Part shown: one piece after another, positions 15,561-23,769 of the stretch
Numbering within the stretch: position 1 is the first letter of the stretch
How the letters are laid out: each line of letters opens with the position of its first letter
Assembly: GCA_014382585.1 (NCBI GenBank)
Contig: JACNJL010000059.1
Location: 1 to 49,943 of the forward strand
Direction: 5' to 3'
DNA from: Limisphaerales bacterium
GTDB taxonomy: Bacteria; Verrucomicrobiota; Verrucomicrobiia; Limisphaerales; UBA1100
DNA length: 49,943 nt
Made by a program: the position numbers and the translations under genes
Notes under the pieces: model-generated
The model's database searches: none
What the model saw: only the letters and a program-made list of their open reading frames with translations
What the model was told of the DNA's origin: nothing

Positions 15561-16523
15561 ATGAAACGCATCACCGTACTTTTCCTTTCGTTCGCCTTCA
15601 CCGCCGTTGCGATGGCTGAAGATCTCCGCATTGGCCTCATCGGGCTGGACACTTCGCACGTCATAGCCTTCACCAAAATCATCAATGACCCCAAGGCCAC
15701 TGGCCCGCTCGCGAATGCAAAAGTAGTTGCAGCCTTCAAGGGCGGCAGCCTCGACGTCCCTTCCAGTGCCGATCGCATTGATAAATACACCGAAACGCTT
15801 ACGAACGATTACGGCCTCAAACTCTACCCCACCATCGCCGAGCTGTGCAAAAATGTAGACGCCATCATGCTCGAAAGCGTTGACGGCCGACCCAAAGTGC
15901 GCCAAGTCATTCCCGTCATTGATGCCGGATTGCCGCTCTTCATCGACAAGCCGATGGCCGGTTCGCTCGCTGACGCGATTTTCATTTTTGAGTACGCCAA
16001 GAAGAAAGGCGTGCCCGTTTTCAGCTCATCCTCGCTGCGCTACGGCAAAACGAATCAAGCCATTCGCAATGGCTCCATTGGCACTGTCACCCGCGCCGAG
16101 GTGCACAGTCCCTGCTCGCTGGAGGTACATCATCCGGATTTATTTTGGTACGGCGTGCACGGCTGCGAATCGCTCTTTACCGTGATGGGCCCCGGCTGCC
16201 AAAGCGTCGTGCGGCGCACCACCGCCGATGGCAAAATCGAGGTGGAAGGCCAATGGAAAGGCAAACGCATCGGCATCTTCCGCGAAGGCAAAGGCTACGG
16301 CGGCAAGGCCAAGGGCACCAAAGGCGAAAGCGAAGCGGGCAAGTACGACGGCTACGCACCACTAGTGGTCGAAGCCGTAAAAATGTTTCAAACCGGCAAA
16401 GTGCCCGTGAGCGCGCAGGAAACTATCGAGATGTTCGCCTTTATGGCCGCCGCCGATGAAAGCAAACGCCGCGACGGAAAACCGGTGACGATTAAAGAAA
16501 TGATCGAACAAGCGCGGCAGTAA
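15561..16523 (+). CDS. exported Gfo/Idh/MocA-family oxidoreductase
   Basis: 320 aa. A Sec-type signal peptide (MKRITVLFLSFAFTAVAMA) precedes a Rossmann start LRIGLIGLDTSHVIAF, where the usual GxGxxG is altered to GLIGLDTS. The FIDKPMAGS segment corresponds to the family EKP motif (here DKP), whose lysine helps bind cofactor and substrate. The C-terminal part is the alpha/beta substrate domain. Family members oxidise or reduce sugars with NAD(P); an exported member must carry its cofactor along or have another role. Substrate unknown. Confidence 0.85.
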   Translation: MKRITVLFLSFAFTAVAMAEDLRIGLIGLDTSHVIAFTKIINDPKATGPLANAKVVAAFKGGSLDVPSSADRIDKYTETLTNDYGLKLYPTIAELCKNVDAIMLESVDGRPKVRQVIPVIDAGLPLFIDKPMAGSLADAIFIFEYAKKKGVPVFSSSSLRYGKTNQAIRNGSIGTVTRAEVHSPCSLEVHHPDLFWYGVHGCESLFTVMGPGCQSVVRRTTADGKIEVEGQWKGKRIGIFREGKGYGGKAKGTKGESEAGKYDGYAPLVVEAVKMFQTGKVPVSAQETIEMFAFMAAADESKRRDGKPVTIKEMIEQARQ

Positions 16524-16535
16524 ATGCTTGGGAGG

Positions 16536-16569
16536 ACGCCCCGCCCTACCTACCTTCTACCTTCTACCC
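16536..16569. repeat. short CTACCTT tandem in a convergent gap
   Basis: The 40 nt between the exported oxidoreductase and the trpG/pabA stop contain ACGCCCCGCCCTACC followed by repeated TACCTTC units. Low-complexity intergenic repeat, no coding sense beyond the last codons of trpG. Confidence 0.5.
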
Positions 16570-17130
16570 TAACTTCAAAAAATTCCGCAACAACGTCCGA
16601 CCCTCCTCGGTCAGAATGCTTTCGGGATGAAACTGCACGCCCCAAATGGGATGTTCCTTGTGACGTAACCCCATCACTTCGCCGGCTTCGGTTTCAGCGG
16701 TAATTTCTAGGCAGTCGGGAACGGTGTCGCGTTTGACAACGAGTGAGTGATAGCGTGTGGCGACGAAAGGATCGGGCATATCCGCAAATAGAAATTTCCC
16801 GTCGTGCGAAATAGGCGAGGTTTTGCCGTGCATGATTTGGTCGTTCACCACCACCTCGGCACCAAACGAATGCCCAATGCATTGATGCCCGAGGCACACG
16901 CCCAAGAGCGGCGTGCGCGGGCCGAAGGTTTTAATGATGTCGTTGGAGAGCCCCGCCTCGCGCGGCGTACACGGCCCGGGCGAAATCAGAATGCGCTCCG
17001 GCTTAAGCGCCTCAATTTGTTCCAGCGTGATTTCATCATTCCGATGCACCTCCATCGCCACATCCTCCTCGCCGAGATACTGGACGAGGTTAAACGTAAA
17101 CGAATCGTAGTTGTCGATGACGAGTAGCAT
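16564..17130 (-). CDS. trpG: anthranilate/aminodeoxychorismate synthase glutamine amidotransferase subunit
   Basis: 188-aa class I glutamine amidotransferase. The nucleophile is Cys79 in [13 protein letters not shown], with His168 and Glu170 in FHPES completing the triad. It supplies ammonia to the TrpE or PabB partner that converts chorismate. TrpG and PabA cannot be separated by sequence alone and the partner is not in the window. The gene follows an unknown gene by 4 nt and lies in a run with aroB, which fits the shared chorismate branch. No signs of damage. Confidence 0.9.
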   Translation of the reverse strand: MLLVIDNYDSFTFNLVQYLGEEDVAMEVHRNDEITLEQIEALKPERILISPGPCTPREAGLSNDIIKTFGPRTPLLGVCLGHQCIGHSFGAEVVVNDQIMHGKTSPISHDGKFLFADMPDPFVATRYHSLVVKRDTVPDCLEITAETEAGEVMGLRHKEHPIWGVQFHPESILTEEGRTLLRNFLKLG

Positions 17131-17134
17131 TGAA

Positions 17135-17743
17135 TTACTGTTTTGCCTTCCGCTTGGGCTTGGGCTGGGGCGTATTGAATAACTCCAATTGTGGGGCGGC
17201 GAATAGGTCGTAGTTTTTTAGGATGCGAATGATTTGGAGGAGGTCACTTTTTTGGTAGTTGCGGTTGACCTCAATGTGGTCGATGAGGTCGGAGAGCATG
17301 GTGCGAAAGGCAATGACGGCGTCAATGCCCTTGGCGCGGAGCACGTCGATGCTTTGCTGGCGGGCCTCGCCGGCGGTAGGAAGGGCGGGGACGACAAGGA
17401 TTTTGGTGAGCGGTCCGGGGCCGCCGAAGGCGTGGGTGGCGCGGGCGAAAGTTTCGGGCCCGGCGAAGCGGAACATTTCCGGCGCGTGGGCGAGGACGGC
17501 TTGGGTGAAAACTTCGGTGTGCCACGCTTTCACGACCACCACGGCACGCGTGAGGTGCTTAAGGTCGGCGGCGGATTCGAGGACGAAGGGGACGTCATTT
17601 TTGTCGGCGGCGCCGCCGGGATTGTGCACGTAAAAATCAACTTCGTCATCCTCGCGCTTGGGCGCGATGTGCTTGCGCTGCTGCCGCACGAAAAAGCCAT
17701 GCAACTCAAAGAACTCACGGACGATGGTTTCGCTAACTGCCAC
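17135..17743 (-). CDS. conserved-looking hypothetical protein between aroB and trpG
   Basis: 202 aa from GTG at 17743 ([20 protein letters not shown]). The open frame extends further upstream, but that part is out-of-frame aroB sequence plus a CTCAACC repeat, so the GTG 4 nt after the aroB stop is preferred. Visible blocks are [54 protein letters not shown] and [20 protein letters not shown]. It has no signal peptide or membrane span and ends in a basic tail. I do not recognise the family. Position suggests co-expression with aromatic biosynthesis. Confidence 0.75.
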   Translation of the reverse strand: MAVSETIVREFFELHGFFVRQQRKHIAPKREDDEVDFYVHNPGGAADKNDVPFVLESAADLKHLTRAVVVVKAWHTEVFTQAVLAHAPEMFRFAGPETFARATHAFGGPGPLTKILVVPALPTAGEARQQSIDVLRAKGIDAVIAFRTMLSDLIDHIEVNRNYQKSDLLQIIRILKNYDLFAAPQLELFNTPQPKPKRKAKQ

Positions 17744-17747
17744 CGGG

Positions 17748-18848
17748 TTAGTTGAGGGTTGAGGGTTGAGGGTTGAGGGATTGGCGGATGATGGGAGGGG
17801 AAACTTTTTGGTGCGTGACCACTTGGCCGATTTTTTTTGCCAGGACAAAATTGATTTGGCCGGCGGTGACTTTTTTGTCGAGCTGGATGGCGGTGAAAAG
17901 GCGTTTGGACTGGGCGGGGGTGAGTTTTACTTCGGTGGGGAGGCCGGCGTTTTGGAAGAGGGCGATGACGCGGGCGGTGTCCTTTGCGGTGAATCCGGTT
18001 TGGGCTTGGGAAATTTTTGAGGCGGCGACTTGACCGATGCTGATGGCTTCGCCGTGGAGGTATTTTCCGTATTTGGAAATGGCCTCGAGTCCGTGGCCGA
18101 GGGTGTGGCCGAAATTCAATATCGCTCGAAGGCCCGATTCTTTTTCGTCTTGGCCGACGACTTCGGCTTTGATTTGGCAACAGCGCGCGATGACGGCGGT
18201 GAGGGTGGCGGGGTCCTGTTTCAGCAGCTTGGGCAATTCGCACTCGAGGCGGGTGAAGAGTTTGGCGTCGTAAATAATGCCGTATTTGATGACCTCCGCG
18301 AGACCGGCGCGGAACTCGCGCCGCGGCAAGGTTCGCAGCGTGTCGAGGTCGCACAGCACAAGTTTGGGTTGGTGAAATGCGCCGACTAAGTTTTTTCCGG
18401 CGGGGAGGTTAACGCCGACTTTGCCGCCGACGGAGCTATCCACCTGCGCGAGGAGCGTGGTGGGCACTTGCACGAAATCAATTCCGCGCAAATACGTGGC
18501 GGCCACGAAACCGGCGAGGTCGCCGACCACACCACCGCCCAACGCGACGACAAATGAGCCGCGCTCGATGCGGTGTTTGGCGAGTTGATCGTAACACGCC
18601 TGCACGTTTTTGAGCGTCTTAGCCTGTTCCCCGGCAGGTTGGGAAATGAAGACAGGCGCAAAGCCGGCGGCCTTGAGCGAAGCGAGAGCAGGTTTGCGAT
18701 AACGTCGGGCAACGGTAGCATCTGAAATCACCGCACACCGTTGGCCGAGCTTGAGACGTGCGCAATGTTTTCCCAAGTCCGCGAGCAATCCCGCCCCGAC
18801 CTGAATCGGGTACGATCGATTTGCCAGCGGTACCTTGACCGTACGCAC
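17748..18848 (-). CDS. aroB: 3-dehydroquinate synthase
   Basis: 366 aa. The hallmark GGGVVGDLAGFVAATYLRGI and TTLLAQVDSSVGGKVGVN blocks, plus NFGHTLGHGLEA with the metal-binding histidines, identify AroB, which cyclises DAHP in the shikimate pathway using NAD and zinc. The start is GTG at 18848, only 6 nt after the greA-like stop, so it is operonic. The last dozen residues (SLNPQPSTLN) are encoded by an intergenic CTCAACC tandem repeat that also provides the stop codon, a recent 3'-end replacement outside the conserved fold. Confidence 0.93.
   Translation of the reverse strand: MRTVKVPLANRSYPIQVGAGLLADLGKHCARLKLGQRCAVISDATVARRYRKPALASLKAAGFAPVFISQPAGEQAKTLKNVQACYDQLAKHRIERGSFVVALGGGVVGDLAGFVAATYLRGIDFVQVPTTLLAQVDSSVGGKVGVNLPAGKNLVGAFHQPKLVLCDLDTLRTLPRREFRAGLAEVIKYGIIYDAKLFTRLECELPKLLKQDPATLTAVIARCCQIKAEVVGQDEKESGLRAILNFGHTLGHGLEAISKYGKYLHGEAISIGQVAASKISQAQTGFTAKDTARVIALFQNAGLPTEVKLTPAQSKRLFTAIQLDKKVTAGQINFVLAKKIGQVVTHQKVSPPIIRQSLNPQPSTLN
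17751..17779. repeat. GTTGAGG tandem repeat overlapping the aroB 3' end
   Basis: Four copies of a 7-nt unit (TTGAGGG on the plus strand). Read on the minus strand it encodes the last residues of aroB and its stop. A related run also occurs in the unused upstream part of the next frame. Confidence 0.8.
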
Positions 18849-18854
18849 GGCGGT

Positions 18855-20708
18855 TTAGGCGGTCGCCTGTTCAGCGACGTAAGGGGCGATGCCTTCCACG
18901 CGCAGACGACGGGTTTCGCCGCCGAGTTCAAATTCGATTTCCTCTCCGGCAGTGCGGCCCAGAATGGCCTGGCCCATCGGGGTGAGGTAGCTGATGAGGT
19001 TGTGATCCGGATCGCCATCCCACGCGCCGAGCAGCGCAAACTCCTCGCGCACGCCGCTGCCCAGATGAGTAACGGTAACGCGCGTGCCCACGTTCGCAGC
19101 AGCGGTATCGGCCTCGGAGTAATTCATCCCGCGCGCGCGATCGAGGTCGCGCTCCCATTCGGCTTGCAGCGCAGTCAGCACTTTTTGTTGTTCCTTGGCG
19201 GCTTTGAATTCGTGGTTCTCGCGGAGATCGCCGTACTCGCGGGCGATTTCGATTTCCTTGGAGTTGGCGGGAATACGCTTTTGCTTCAAGTCTTCCAACT
19301 CCGCGGCACGACGTTCGAGGCTAGCCCACGACACCATCAGCGTGCCTTCGCCTTCGGCCTTCTTCTCCGGTTTTTCCTTGTCGGCGCCGGTAATGAACTC
19401 CTGAATCTCCGGCCGCGTCTTCACGATTTTGCCGAGCACAGAGCGTTTATCCATTCCCTCAAAACAGGTGGAAAGCTGAATGGCGCGGGTGATGTCCTGC
19501 ACCACTTCAAGGTCGGCCGATTCGGTGAGCGTTTCGATGAGGCCGGTGTCGGCCAAAATATAATCGCGCAGTTTGCACGCGCGCTTTTCGTCGCTGGTTT
19601 CACGTTCAATGGCCGAGAGCATTGCTCCGAAGGCATCCGTCGTGAGTAAATCGGTGTACGCTTCCGGGCGCTCTTTGGCCAACCACAGCAACAGCTCGGC
19701 GGCGGCAGCGTGGTGGTTGATGAGATGTTCCAGCTCTTCCTTGAACACGCCGGCTTGGTTATGCGCGGCGAGCAGATTCGCGCACTCGCCCACCAATCGA
19801 GCGGGCACTTGGTTGGCCATCACCAGCAACGAGGTCGCCCACTCTTCGTTGTGCGCCTGGAACGAATCAAGCACGCGTCGTTGTCGCGCGGCCGGCACGG
19901 CGGTCACCACATCTTTCACCATCGGATTTGTCTCCCACACCGTGGCCTCAATAGGTGCGTCTTCGCCGATCTCTGTGCCCAGCGCTTTGGCGAGATCATC
20001 CCGCGCCATCACCGCCTCTAACGCGAGCGGTGCCTGCGTTTTGGCGTGGCTGGTAATTTCTTCGTTTAACTTTCCGAGTGTGCTTTCCGCCATCGCGGCG
20101 GCATCGTCGAGGTCTCCGCTATTCTTCGAAATTTCCGCCGTGACCGCCAAGCGCGCCTTCAGCCCTTTGGCTTTAGTAAAATCCTGAAGCAATCGTTCCT
20201 GCAACGGAATCTCCTGCGATTGATATTCGATAGCCTCGGTTTTTTTGGTCGGCAGCTTGAAGTGACCGTCCTTTTTCATTTCGCGCCGCGCGGTCTCCCA
20301 CCATTTTTTGTAATCGTCTTTATCAATCACCTCGGGCACGAGCGCTTCCTGCACTTTATCATTCGTCGCATAAACGCCGTAGCTGTCGATAATAACCTTG
20401 ATGACCTCGTGATGCTGCAGCGCGGCCATTTGTTTCAGTCCGGTCATATCCGTAGCCTTGCGCGCCTCGATGTGGTCTTTGGAAATCGGCGTGAGAATTT
20501 TGGGCGCGAAGGCAAGGTCGATGCTGTGGCCGGGACGGCTGGCAAAATCCACCGCCATTTTGCCGAGCACCACATCCACGGTTTTGATGCGACCGAAGCC
20601 CCAGCTCTTGTGCATGCAAAACCCTTCGGTCGCCATTTGCACGAGGGTTTCCACATCGCCGGGGAGAATTTTGCCGGAAGCCGCCAGTTTTTCGAATTCT
20701 TCTTTCAT
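18855..20708 (-). CDS. greA: GreA-type transcription elongation factor with long N-terminal extension
   Basis: 617 aa from ATG at 20708; a longer frame reaching 21008 is antisense to rsmB and unlikely. The last ~160 residues are a complete GreA: a coiled coil whose acidic tip reads IAREYGDLRENHEFKAAKE, then the C-terminal FKBP-like domain (ISYLTPMGQAILGRTAGEEI). GreA rescues backtracked RNA polymerase by stimulating transcript cleavage. The preceding ~450 residues are helical, without membrane spans or a motif I can name. Long GreA proteins are known in Chlamydiae. It heads a tight run with aroB, an unknown gene and trpG. Confidence 0.88.
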   Translation of the reverse strand: MKEEFEKLAASGKILPGDVETLVQMATEGFCMHKSWGFGRIKTVDVVLGKMAVDFASRPGHSIDLAFAPKILTPISKDHIEARKATDMTGLKQMAALQHHEVIKVIIDSYGVYATNDKVQEALVPEVIDKDDYKKWWETARREMKKDGHFKLPTKKTEAIEYQSQEIPLQERLLQDFTKAKGLKARLAVTAEISKNSGDLDDAAAMAESTLGKLNEEITSHAKTQAPLALEAVMARDDLAKALGTEIGEDAPIEATVWETNPMVKDVVTAVPAARQRRVLDSFQAHNEEWATSLLVMANQVPARLVGECANLLAAHNQAGVFKEELEHLINHHAAAAELLLWLAKERPEAYTDLLTTDAFGAMLSAIERETSDEKRACKLRDYILADTGLIETLTESADLEVVQDITRAIQLSTCFEGMDKRSVLGKIVKTRPEIQEFITGADKEKPEKKAEGEGTLMVSWASLERRAAELEDLKQKRIPANSKEIEIAREYGDLRENHEFKAAKEQQKVLTALQAEWERDLDRARGMNYSEADTAAANVGTRVTVTHLGSGVREEFALLGAWDGDPDHNLISYLTPMGQAILGRTAGEEIEFELGGETRRLRVEGIAPYVAEQATA

Positions 20709-20783
20709 AGGTTGGACAACGCGCCGCCCCGCGATGTTGCGAAAGGACTCGCGTGACTGAGTGCGTGGCGGGATACTAGCCGC

Positions 20784-22103
20784 GTGCCAAGGCAAAGTCC
20801 AAGAGAAATCGCTGCGCGCCTCCTGCGAGAGTGGGAACGGGGCCCGGAAACCGCTGACATCCTGCTGGCCGACGCCCTGCCGCATTTGGGCCCGCGCGAT
20901 CGCGGCCTGTGCCAGGAGCTGGTGCTCGGCGTCATCCGGCATCGGGCCGCGCTGGATTGGTTGATCGACCAAAAAACCAACGGGCGTCGCCAGCAGGCGC
21001 TCGCGCAAATTCTGTTGCGGCTTGGTTTATACCAGATTTTCTGGCTCGATCGCATCCCCGGCCACGCCGCCGTGAACGAAACGGTCAACCTCGCCCGCCG
21101 GCACGATCTCGGCCCGCAAGCGGGATTTCTCAATGCCGTGCTCCGAAATTGCCTCCGCGAAATGGACGACTGGCGCGCGCGACTGGACGATCTCCGCCGT
21201 GAACGCCCGGCCATCGGCCACTCCCATCCGCAATGGCTCGTGCAACGCTGGCAGGATCGCTGGCCGGATTATGACAAACTCCTTGAGTGGAACAACACCC
21301 CCGCGCCCGTTTTTGCCCGCCGCAATCCGTTGCGCGCCACCGCCGCCGAGTTGGAGGCGCAATGGGAAAAAGAGGGCGCAACCTTCGCGGCCGTGAAACG
21401 CGATTGGCTTGGCTCTCACGAAATGTATCAATTAAAAACCGAACGCTCGCCTGCCGCACTGGACAGTTTTGGCGAAGGGAAATTTTATGTGCAGGATCCG
21501 AGCACGCTCGTTTCGGTGTACGAACTCAACCCGCAACCGGGCGAAAACATTCTCGACCTCTGCGCTGCGCCCGGCGGCAAGTCCACCGCCATCGCGGAAC
21601 GAATGAACAACGAAGGCAGCGTGCTCGCCATCGACCTCAATGAAGCCCGCCTCGGACGCTTGCGCGAAAACATCTCGCGCCTCGGCCACACTTGCATCCA
21701 GCCCAAGCCGCTGCACGGCATTGACCTCAAAAACGCCGGGCCCTTCGATCGCATTCTCGTCGATGCCCCCTGCTCCAACACCGGCGTGATGCGCCGCCGC
21801 GTGGACGTCCGCTGGCGGCTGCACGCGCGCGAACTGGCCGTGCTGGCCCGCACGCAACTGGATTTGCTCCAGCGCGCCGCGCGCCTGTTGCCCGTGGGTG
21901 GCACGCTCGTTTACAGCACGTGCAGTTTGGAGCACGAGGAAAACGAAGCCGTCGTGGAAAAGTTTTTGCACAAGCGTAAAGATTTCGAGCAGGAAATCGC
22001 CCGCACAATTACGCCGATGAATGACGGGGTGGACGGCGCATTTGTCGCGTGTCTGCGCCGCGTGGAAACAGGAACTACTGCGCCGGAACCAGCAGCTTGC
22101 TAA
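20784..22103 (+). CDS. rsmB: 16S rRNA (cytosine-5) methyltransferase RsmB (Sun/Fmu)
   Basis: 439 aa from GTG at 20784. An N-terminal NusB-like helical domain (LLADALPHLGPRDRGLCQEL) precedes the methyltransferase domain: SAM loop LDLCAAPGGKSTAIAE, then VLVDAPCSNTGV with the motif IV cysteine and YSTCSLEHEENE with the catalytic motif VI cysteine. The enzyme methylates C967 of 16S rRNA. A -10-like GATACT ends 6 nt before the start. The 3' end overlaps the convergent spermidine-synthase-like gene by 29 nt. Confidence 0.93.
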   Translation: MPRQSPREIAARLLREWERGPETADILLADALPHLGPRDRGLCQELVLGVIRHRAALDWLIDQKTNGRRQQALAQILLRLGLYQIFWLDRIPGHAAVNETVNLARRHDLGPQAGFLNAVLRNCLREMDDWRARLDDLRRERPAIGHSHPQWLVQRWQDRWPDYDKLLEWNNTPAPVFARRNPLRATAAELEAQWEKEGATFAAVKRDWLGSHEMYQLKTERSPAALDSFGEGKFYVQDPSTLVSVYELNPQPGENILDLCAAPGGKSTAIAERMNNEGSVLAIDLNEARLGRLRENISRLGHTCIQPKPLHGIDLKNAGPFDRILVDAPCSNTGVMRRRVDVRWRLHARELAVLARTQLDLLQRAARLLPVGGTLVYSTCSLEHEENEAVVEKFLHKRKDFEQEIARTITPMNDGVDGAFVACLRRVETGTTAPEPAAC

Positions 22104-22968
22104 TCGGCGCGTGGTCATCCGTGAGCACCAGCGATTTTGCCGCGCTCAGCGGTGCATTCGCCTGAATGCGCCCCAACCGTGGCCCGAAGTGCGCGGGCAA
22201 TTTCGGCTGTGCACGCCGCAGCAAATCCACTCGCGCCCGCAGAGTCGCGCTGGTCAACCCGCCGGATTTCGCCTTCACCCCCACCAGCACAATGTTGCGC
22301 GAATCGGCTGCCGGGAAATGGTACACGTGCGGGAAAACCGTTTTCATCGTGCGATACATCGACCCCACGATATCCGCGCGCCACTCATTGTACGTGCCAA
22401 TCACGTTGTACGCGAGCACTCCGTTGGCCGTGAGATCCTCCGCCGCGAGTTGGAAAAATTCTTTGGTCGCCAAGTGATAGGGAATGAATGAGCCGTAGGT
22501 GTTCGACGAATACGCATCCATCAAAATCGCCTCGTATTTCCGATCCTTGTTGCGGCGCAAATAACCGCGCCCATCGCTGATGTGAATGGTATGAGTTTTT
22601 GTTTCCTTCACCCCAAACCATTCCTTGGACACCTTAGCCACCGCGGGATCCAGCTCCACGGTGTCCACGTGCACAGTTGGGTAATAATGCTGGAACGCGC
22701 GTTGCGTGCTGCCGCCGCCCAGTCCCATCACCAGCACGCGCTTGGCTTTGGGATTCCAGAGGAGCGGCATTTGAAAATAATCGGTGTACTCAAAATGCCC
22801 AAGCAACGGATTGGCAATCAGCAACCGCGTTTCCATCGAGCCATTGAAGCGCAGCATTCGATAGCCGCCTTGGTCTTCCACCACAATTTGATTGTGCGCC
22901 GATTGGCTGCGATGCCGCACGGCACCCTCCGCTGCCGCTGCGCAAAGCAGCAGCAACGCCAGCATCAT
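22075..22968 (-). CDS. spermidine synthase-like methyltransferase-fold protein, exported
   Basis: 297 aa from ATG at 22968, which overlaps the stop of the membrane gene upstream (ATGA). The start gives a hydrophobic leader MMLALLLLCAAAAEG. The core carries VLVMGLGGGSTQRAF (nucleotide loop), VELDPAV and DAYSSNTYGSFIPYHLATKE, the pattern of spermidine synthase-related domains. The missing N-terminal membrane part of such fused transporters/synthases is encoded by the upstream gene, so this is a split version. Polyamine synthase activity is not assured; many membrane-linked members have unknown substrates. It converges on rsmB with a 29-nt overlap. Confidence 0.82.
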   Translation of the reverse strand: MMLALLLLCAAAAEGAVRHRSQSAHNQIVVEDQGGYRMLRFNGSMETRLLIANPLLGHFEYTDYFQMPLLWNPKAKRVLVMGLGGGSTQRAFQHYYPTVHVDTVELDPAVAKVSKEWFGVKETKTHTIHISDGRGYLRRNKDRKYEAILMDAYSSNTYGSFIPYHLATKEFFQLAAEDLTANGVLAYNVIGTYNEWRADIVGSMYRTMKTVFPHVYHFPAADSRNIVLVGVKAKSGGLTSATLRARVDLLRRAQPKLPAHFGPRLGRIQANAPLSAAKSLVLTDDHAPISKLLVPAQ

Positions 22969-23768
22969 TCGTCCTGTAATTCTTCCGGCCATTGCCAATC
23001 AATGAGACAACATAACCCACCCAGCCCCAAAGTCAACGCCCCGGTCAGTTGAAAAATTTGTGTGGTGGTAAAAAGATCGATCAGCACATAAGCCGAAATA
23101 AATACGCCCGCAATGCTGCCCACCGTGCTGGCCGCGTACACCAGCCCGCTCACCGTCCCCACGTGCGCCACTTGCCGCGCCGCCAGCCGCACCATAAACG
23201 GCGAAATCATTGCCAGCACAAAACACGGAAATAAAAACACCACCGCACTGCCGATCGCCGGATCGAGCTTGCGCCACAGTGCAGGAATTTCTGAAGGCGC
23301 CGCGTCATCGACCGGCGGCGCGGGCAACGCGTTGGCGGCGTTGTTTGTGTTGCCCTCCAAAAAATCTTTGGGCAGTTCGGAAAGCAAGTTTGTTTCTGTG
23401 ATAACCGGTTCCGCGGACGCCTCTTTTGGCGCGGCAGCATTTTCGTGCCGATCGACGATGCTGTTCAACACACCCGGTGCCATCTGCGGAATCAGCAATA
23501 TAAAAATCCCCGCCGGCGCCAGTAGCAGTGACAGAAAGCGCGCCTTTTTGAATCGATCCGCCAAGTGCCCGCCCACGCCGTAGCCGAGCGCCAGCGCCAA
23601 CATCACCATTCCGATTTGGCTGGTCCACACGTAAAACGCCCCGCCAAACCACGGTTGCAAATATCGCGCGCCGACAATTTCCAGCACCATCACCGCAAAG
23701 CCGCCGAGCAAAACCAGCGCCCCCAAGGCGAGGGTGCGTCCGCGTGGCCCTGTGTTTGCCCCGTCCAT
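22965..23768 (-). CDS. multi-span membrane protein, transmembrane half of a spermidine synthase-like pair
   Basis: 267 aa from ATG at 23768 (MDGANTGPRGRTLALGALVL); the longer frame upstream is radical SAM sequence in another frame. About six to seven hydrophobic helices are visible, with VLEIVGARYLQPWFGGAFYV and WTSQIGMVMLALALGYGVGG typical of the membrane domain fused to spermidine synthases. A polar 80-residue loop rich in Ala, Pro and Glu interrupts it. The start is 1 nt after the radical SAM stop and the end overlaps the synthase-like gene by 4 nt, so the three are one operon. Confidence 0.82.
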   Translation of the reverse strand: MDGANTGPRGRTLALGALVLLGGFAVMVLEIVGARYLQPWFGGAFYVWTSQIGMVMLALALGYGVGGHLADRFKKARFLSLLLAPAGIFILLIPQMAPGVLNSIVDRHENAAAPKEASAEPVITETNLLSELPKDFLEGNTNNAANALPAPPVDDAAPSEIPALWRKLDPAIGSAVVFLFPCFVLAMISPFMVRLAARQVAHVGTVSGLVYAASTVGSIAGVFISAYVLIDLFTTTQIFQLTGALTLGLGGLCCLIDWQWPEELQDE

Positions 23769-23769
23769 T

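Noticed and set aside
17530-18354. Arg/Pro/His-rich 274-codon frame overlapping aroB
   Set aside because: Extreme composition typical of a shifted frame of a GC-rich gene; aroB is clear in this interval.
20709-21008. N-terminal extension of the GreA-like frame up to 21008
   Set aside because: The extra 100 residues are antisense to the start of rsmB and are Arg/Pro-rich without family sense; the ATG at 20708 is a better start.
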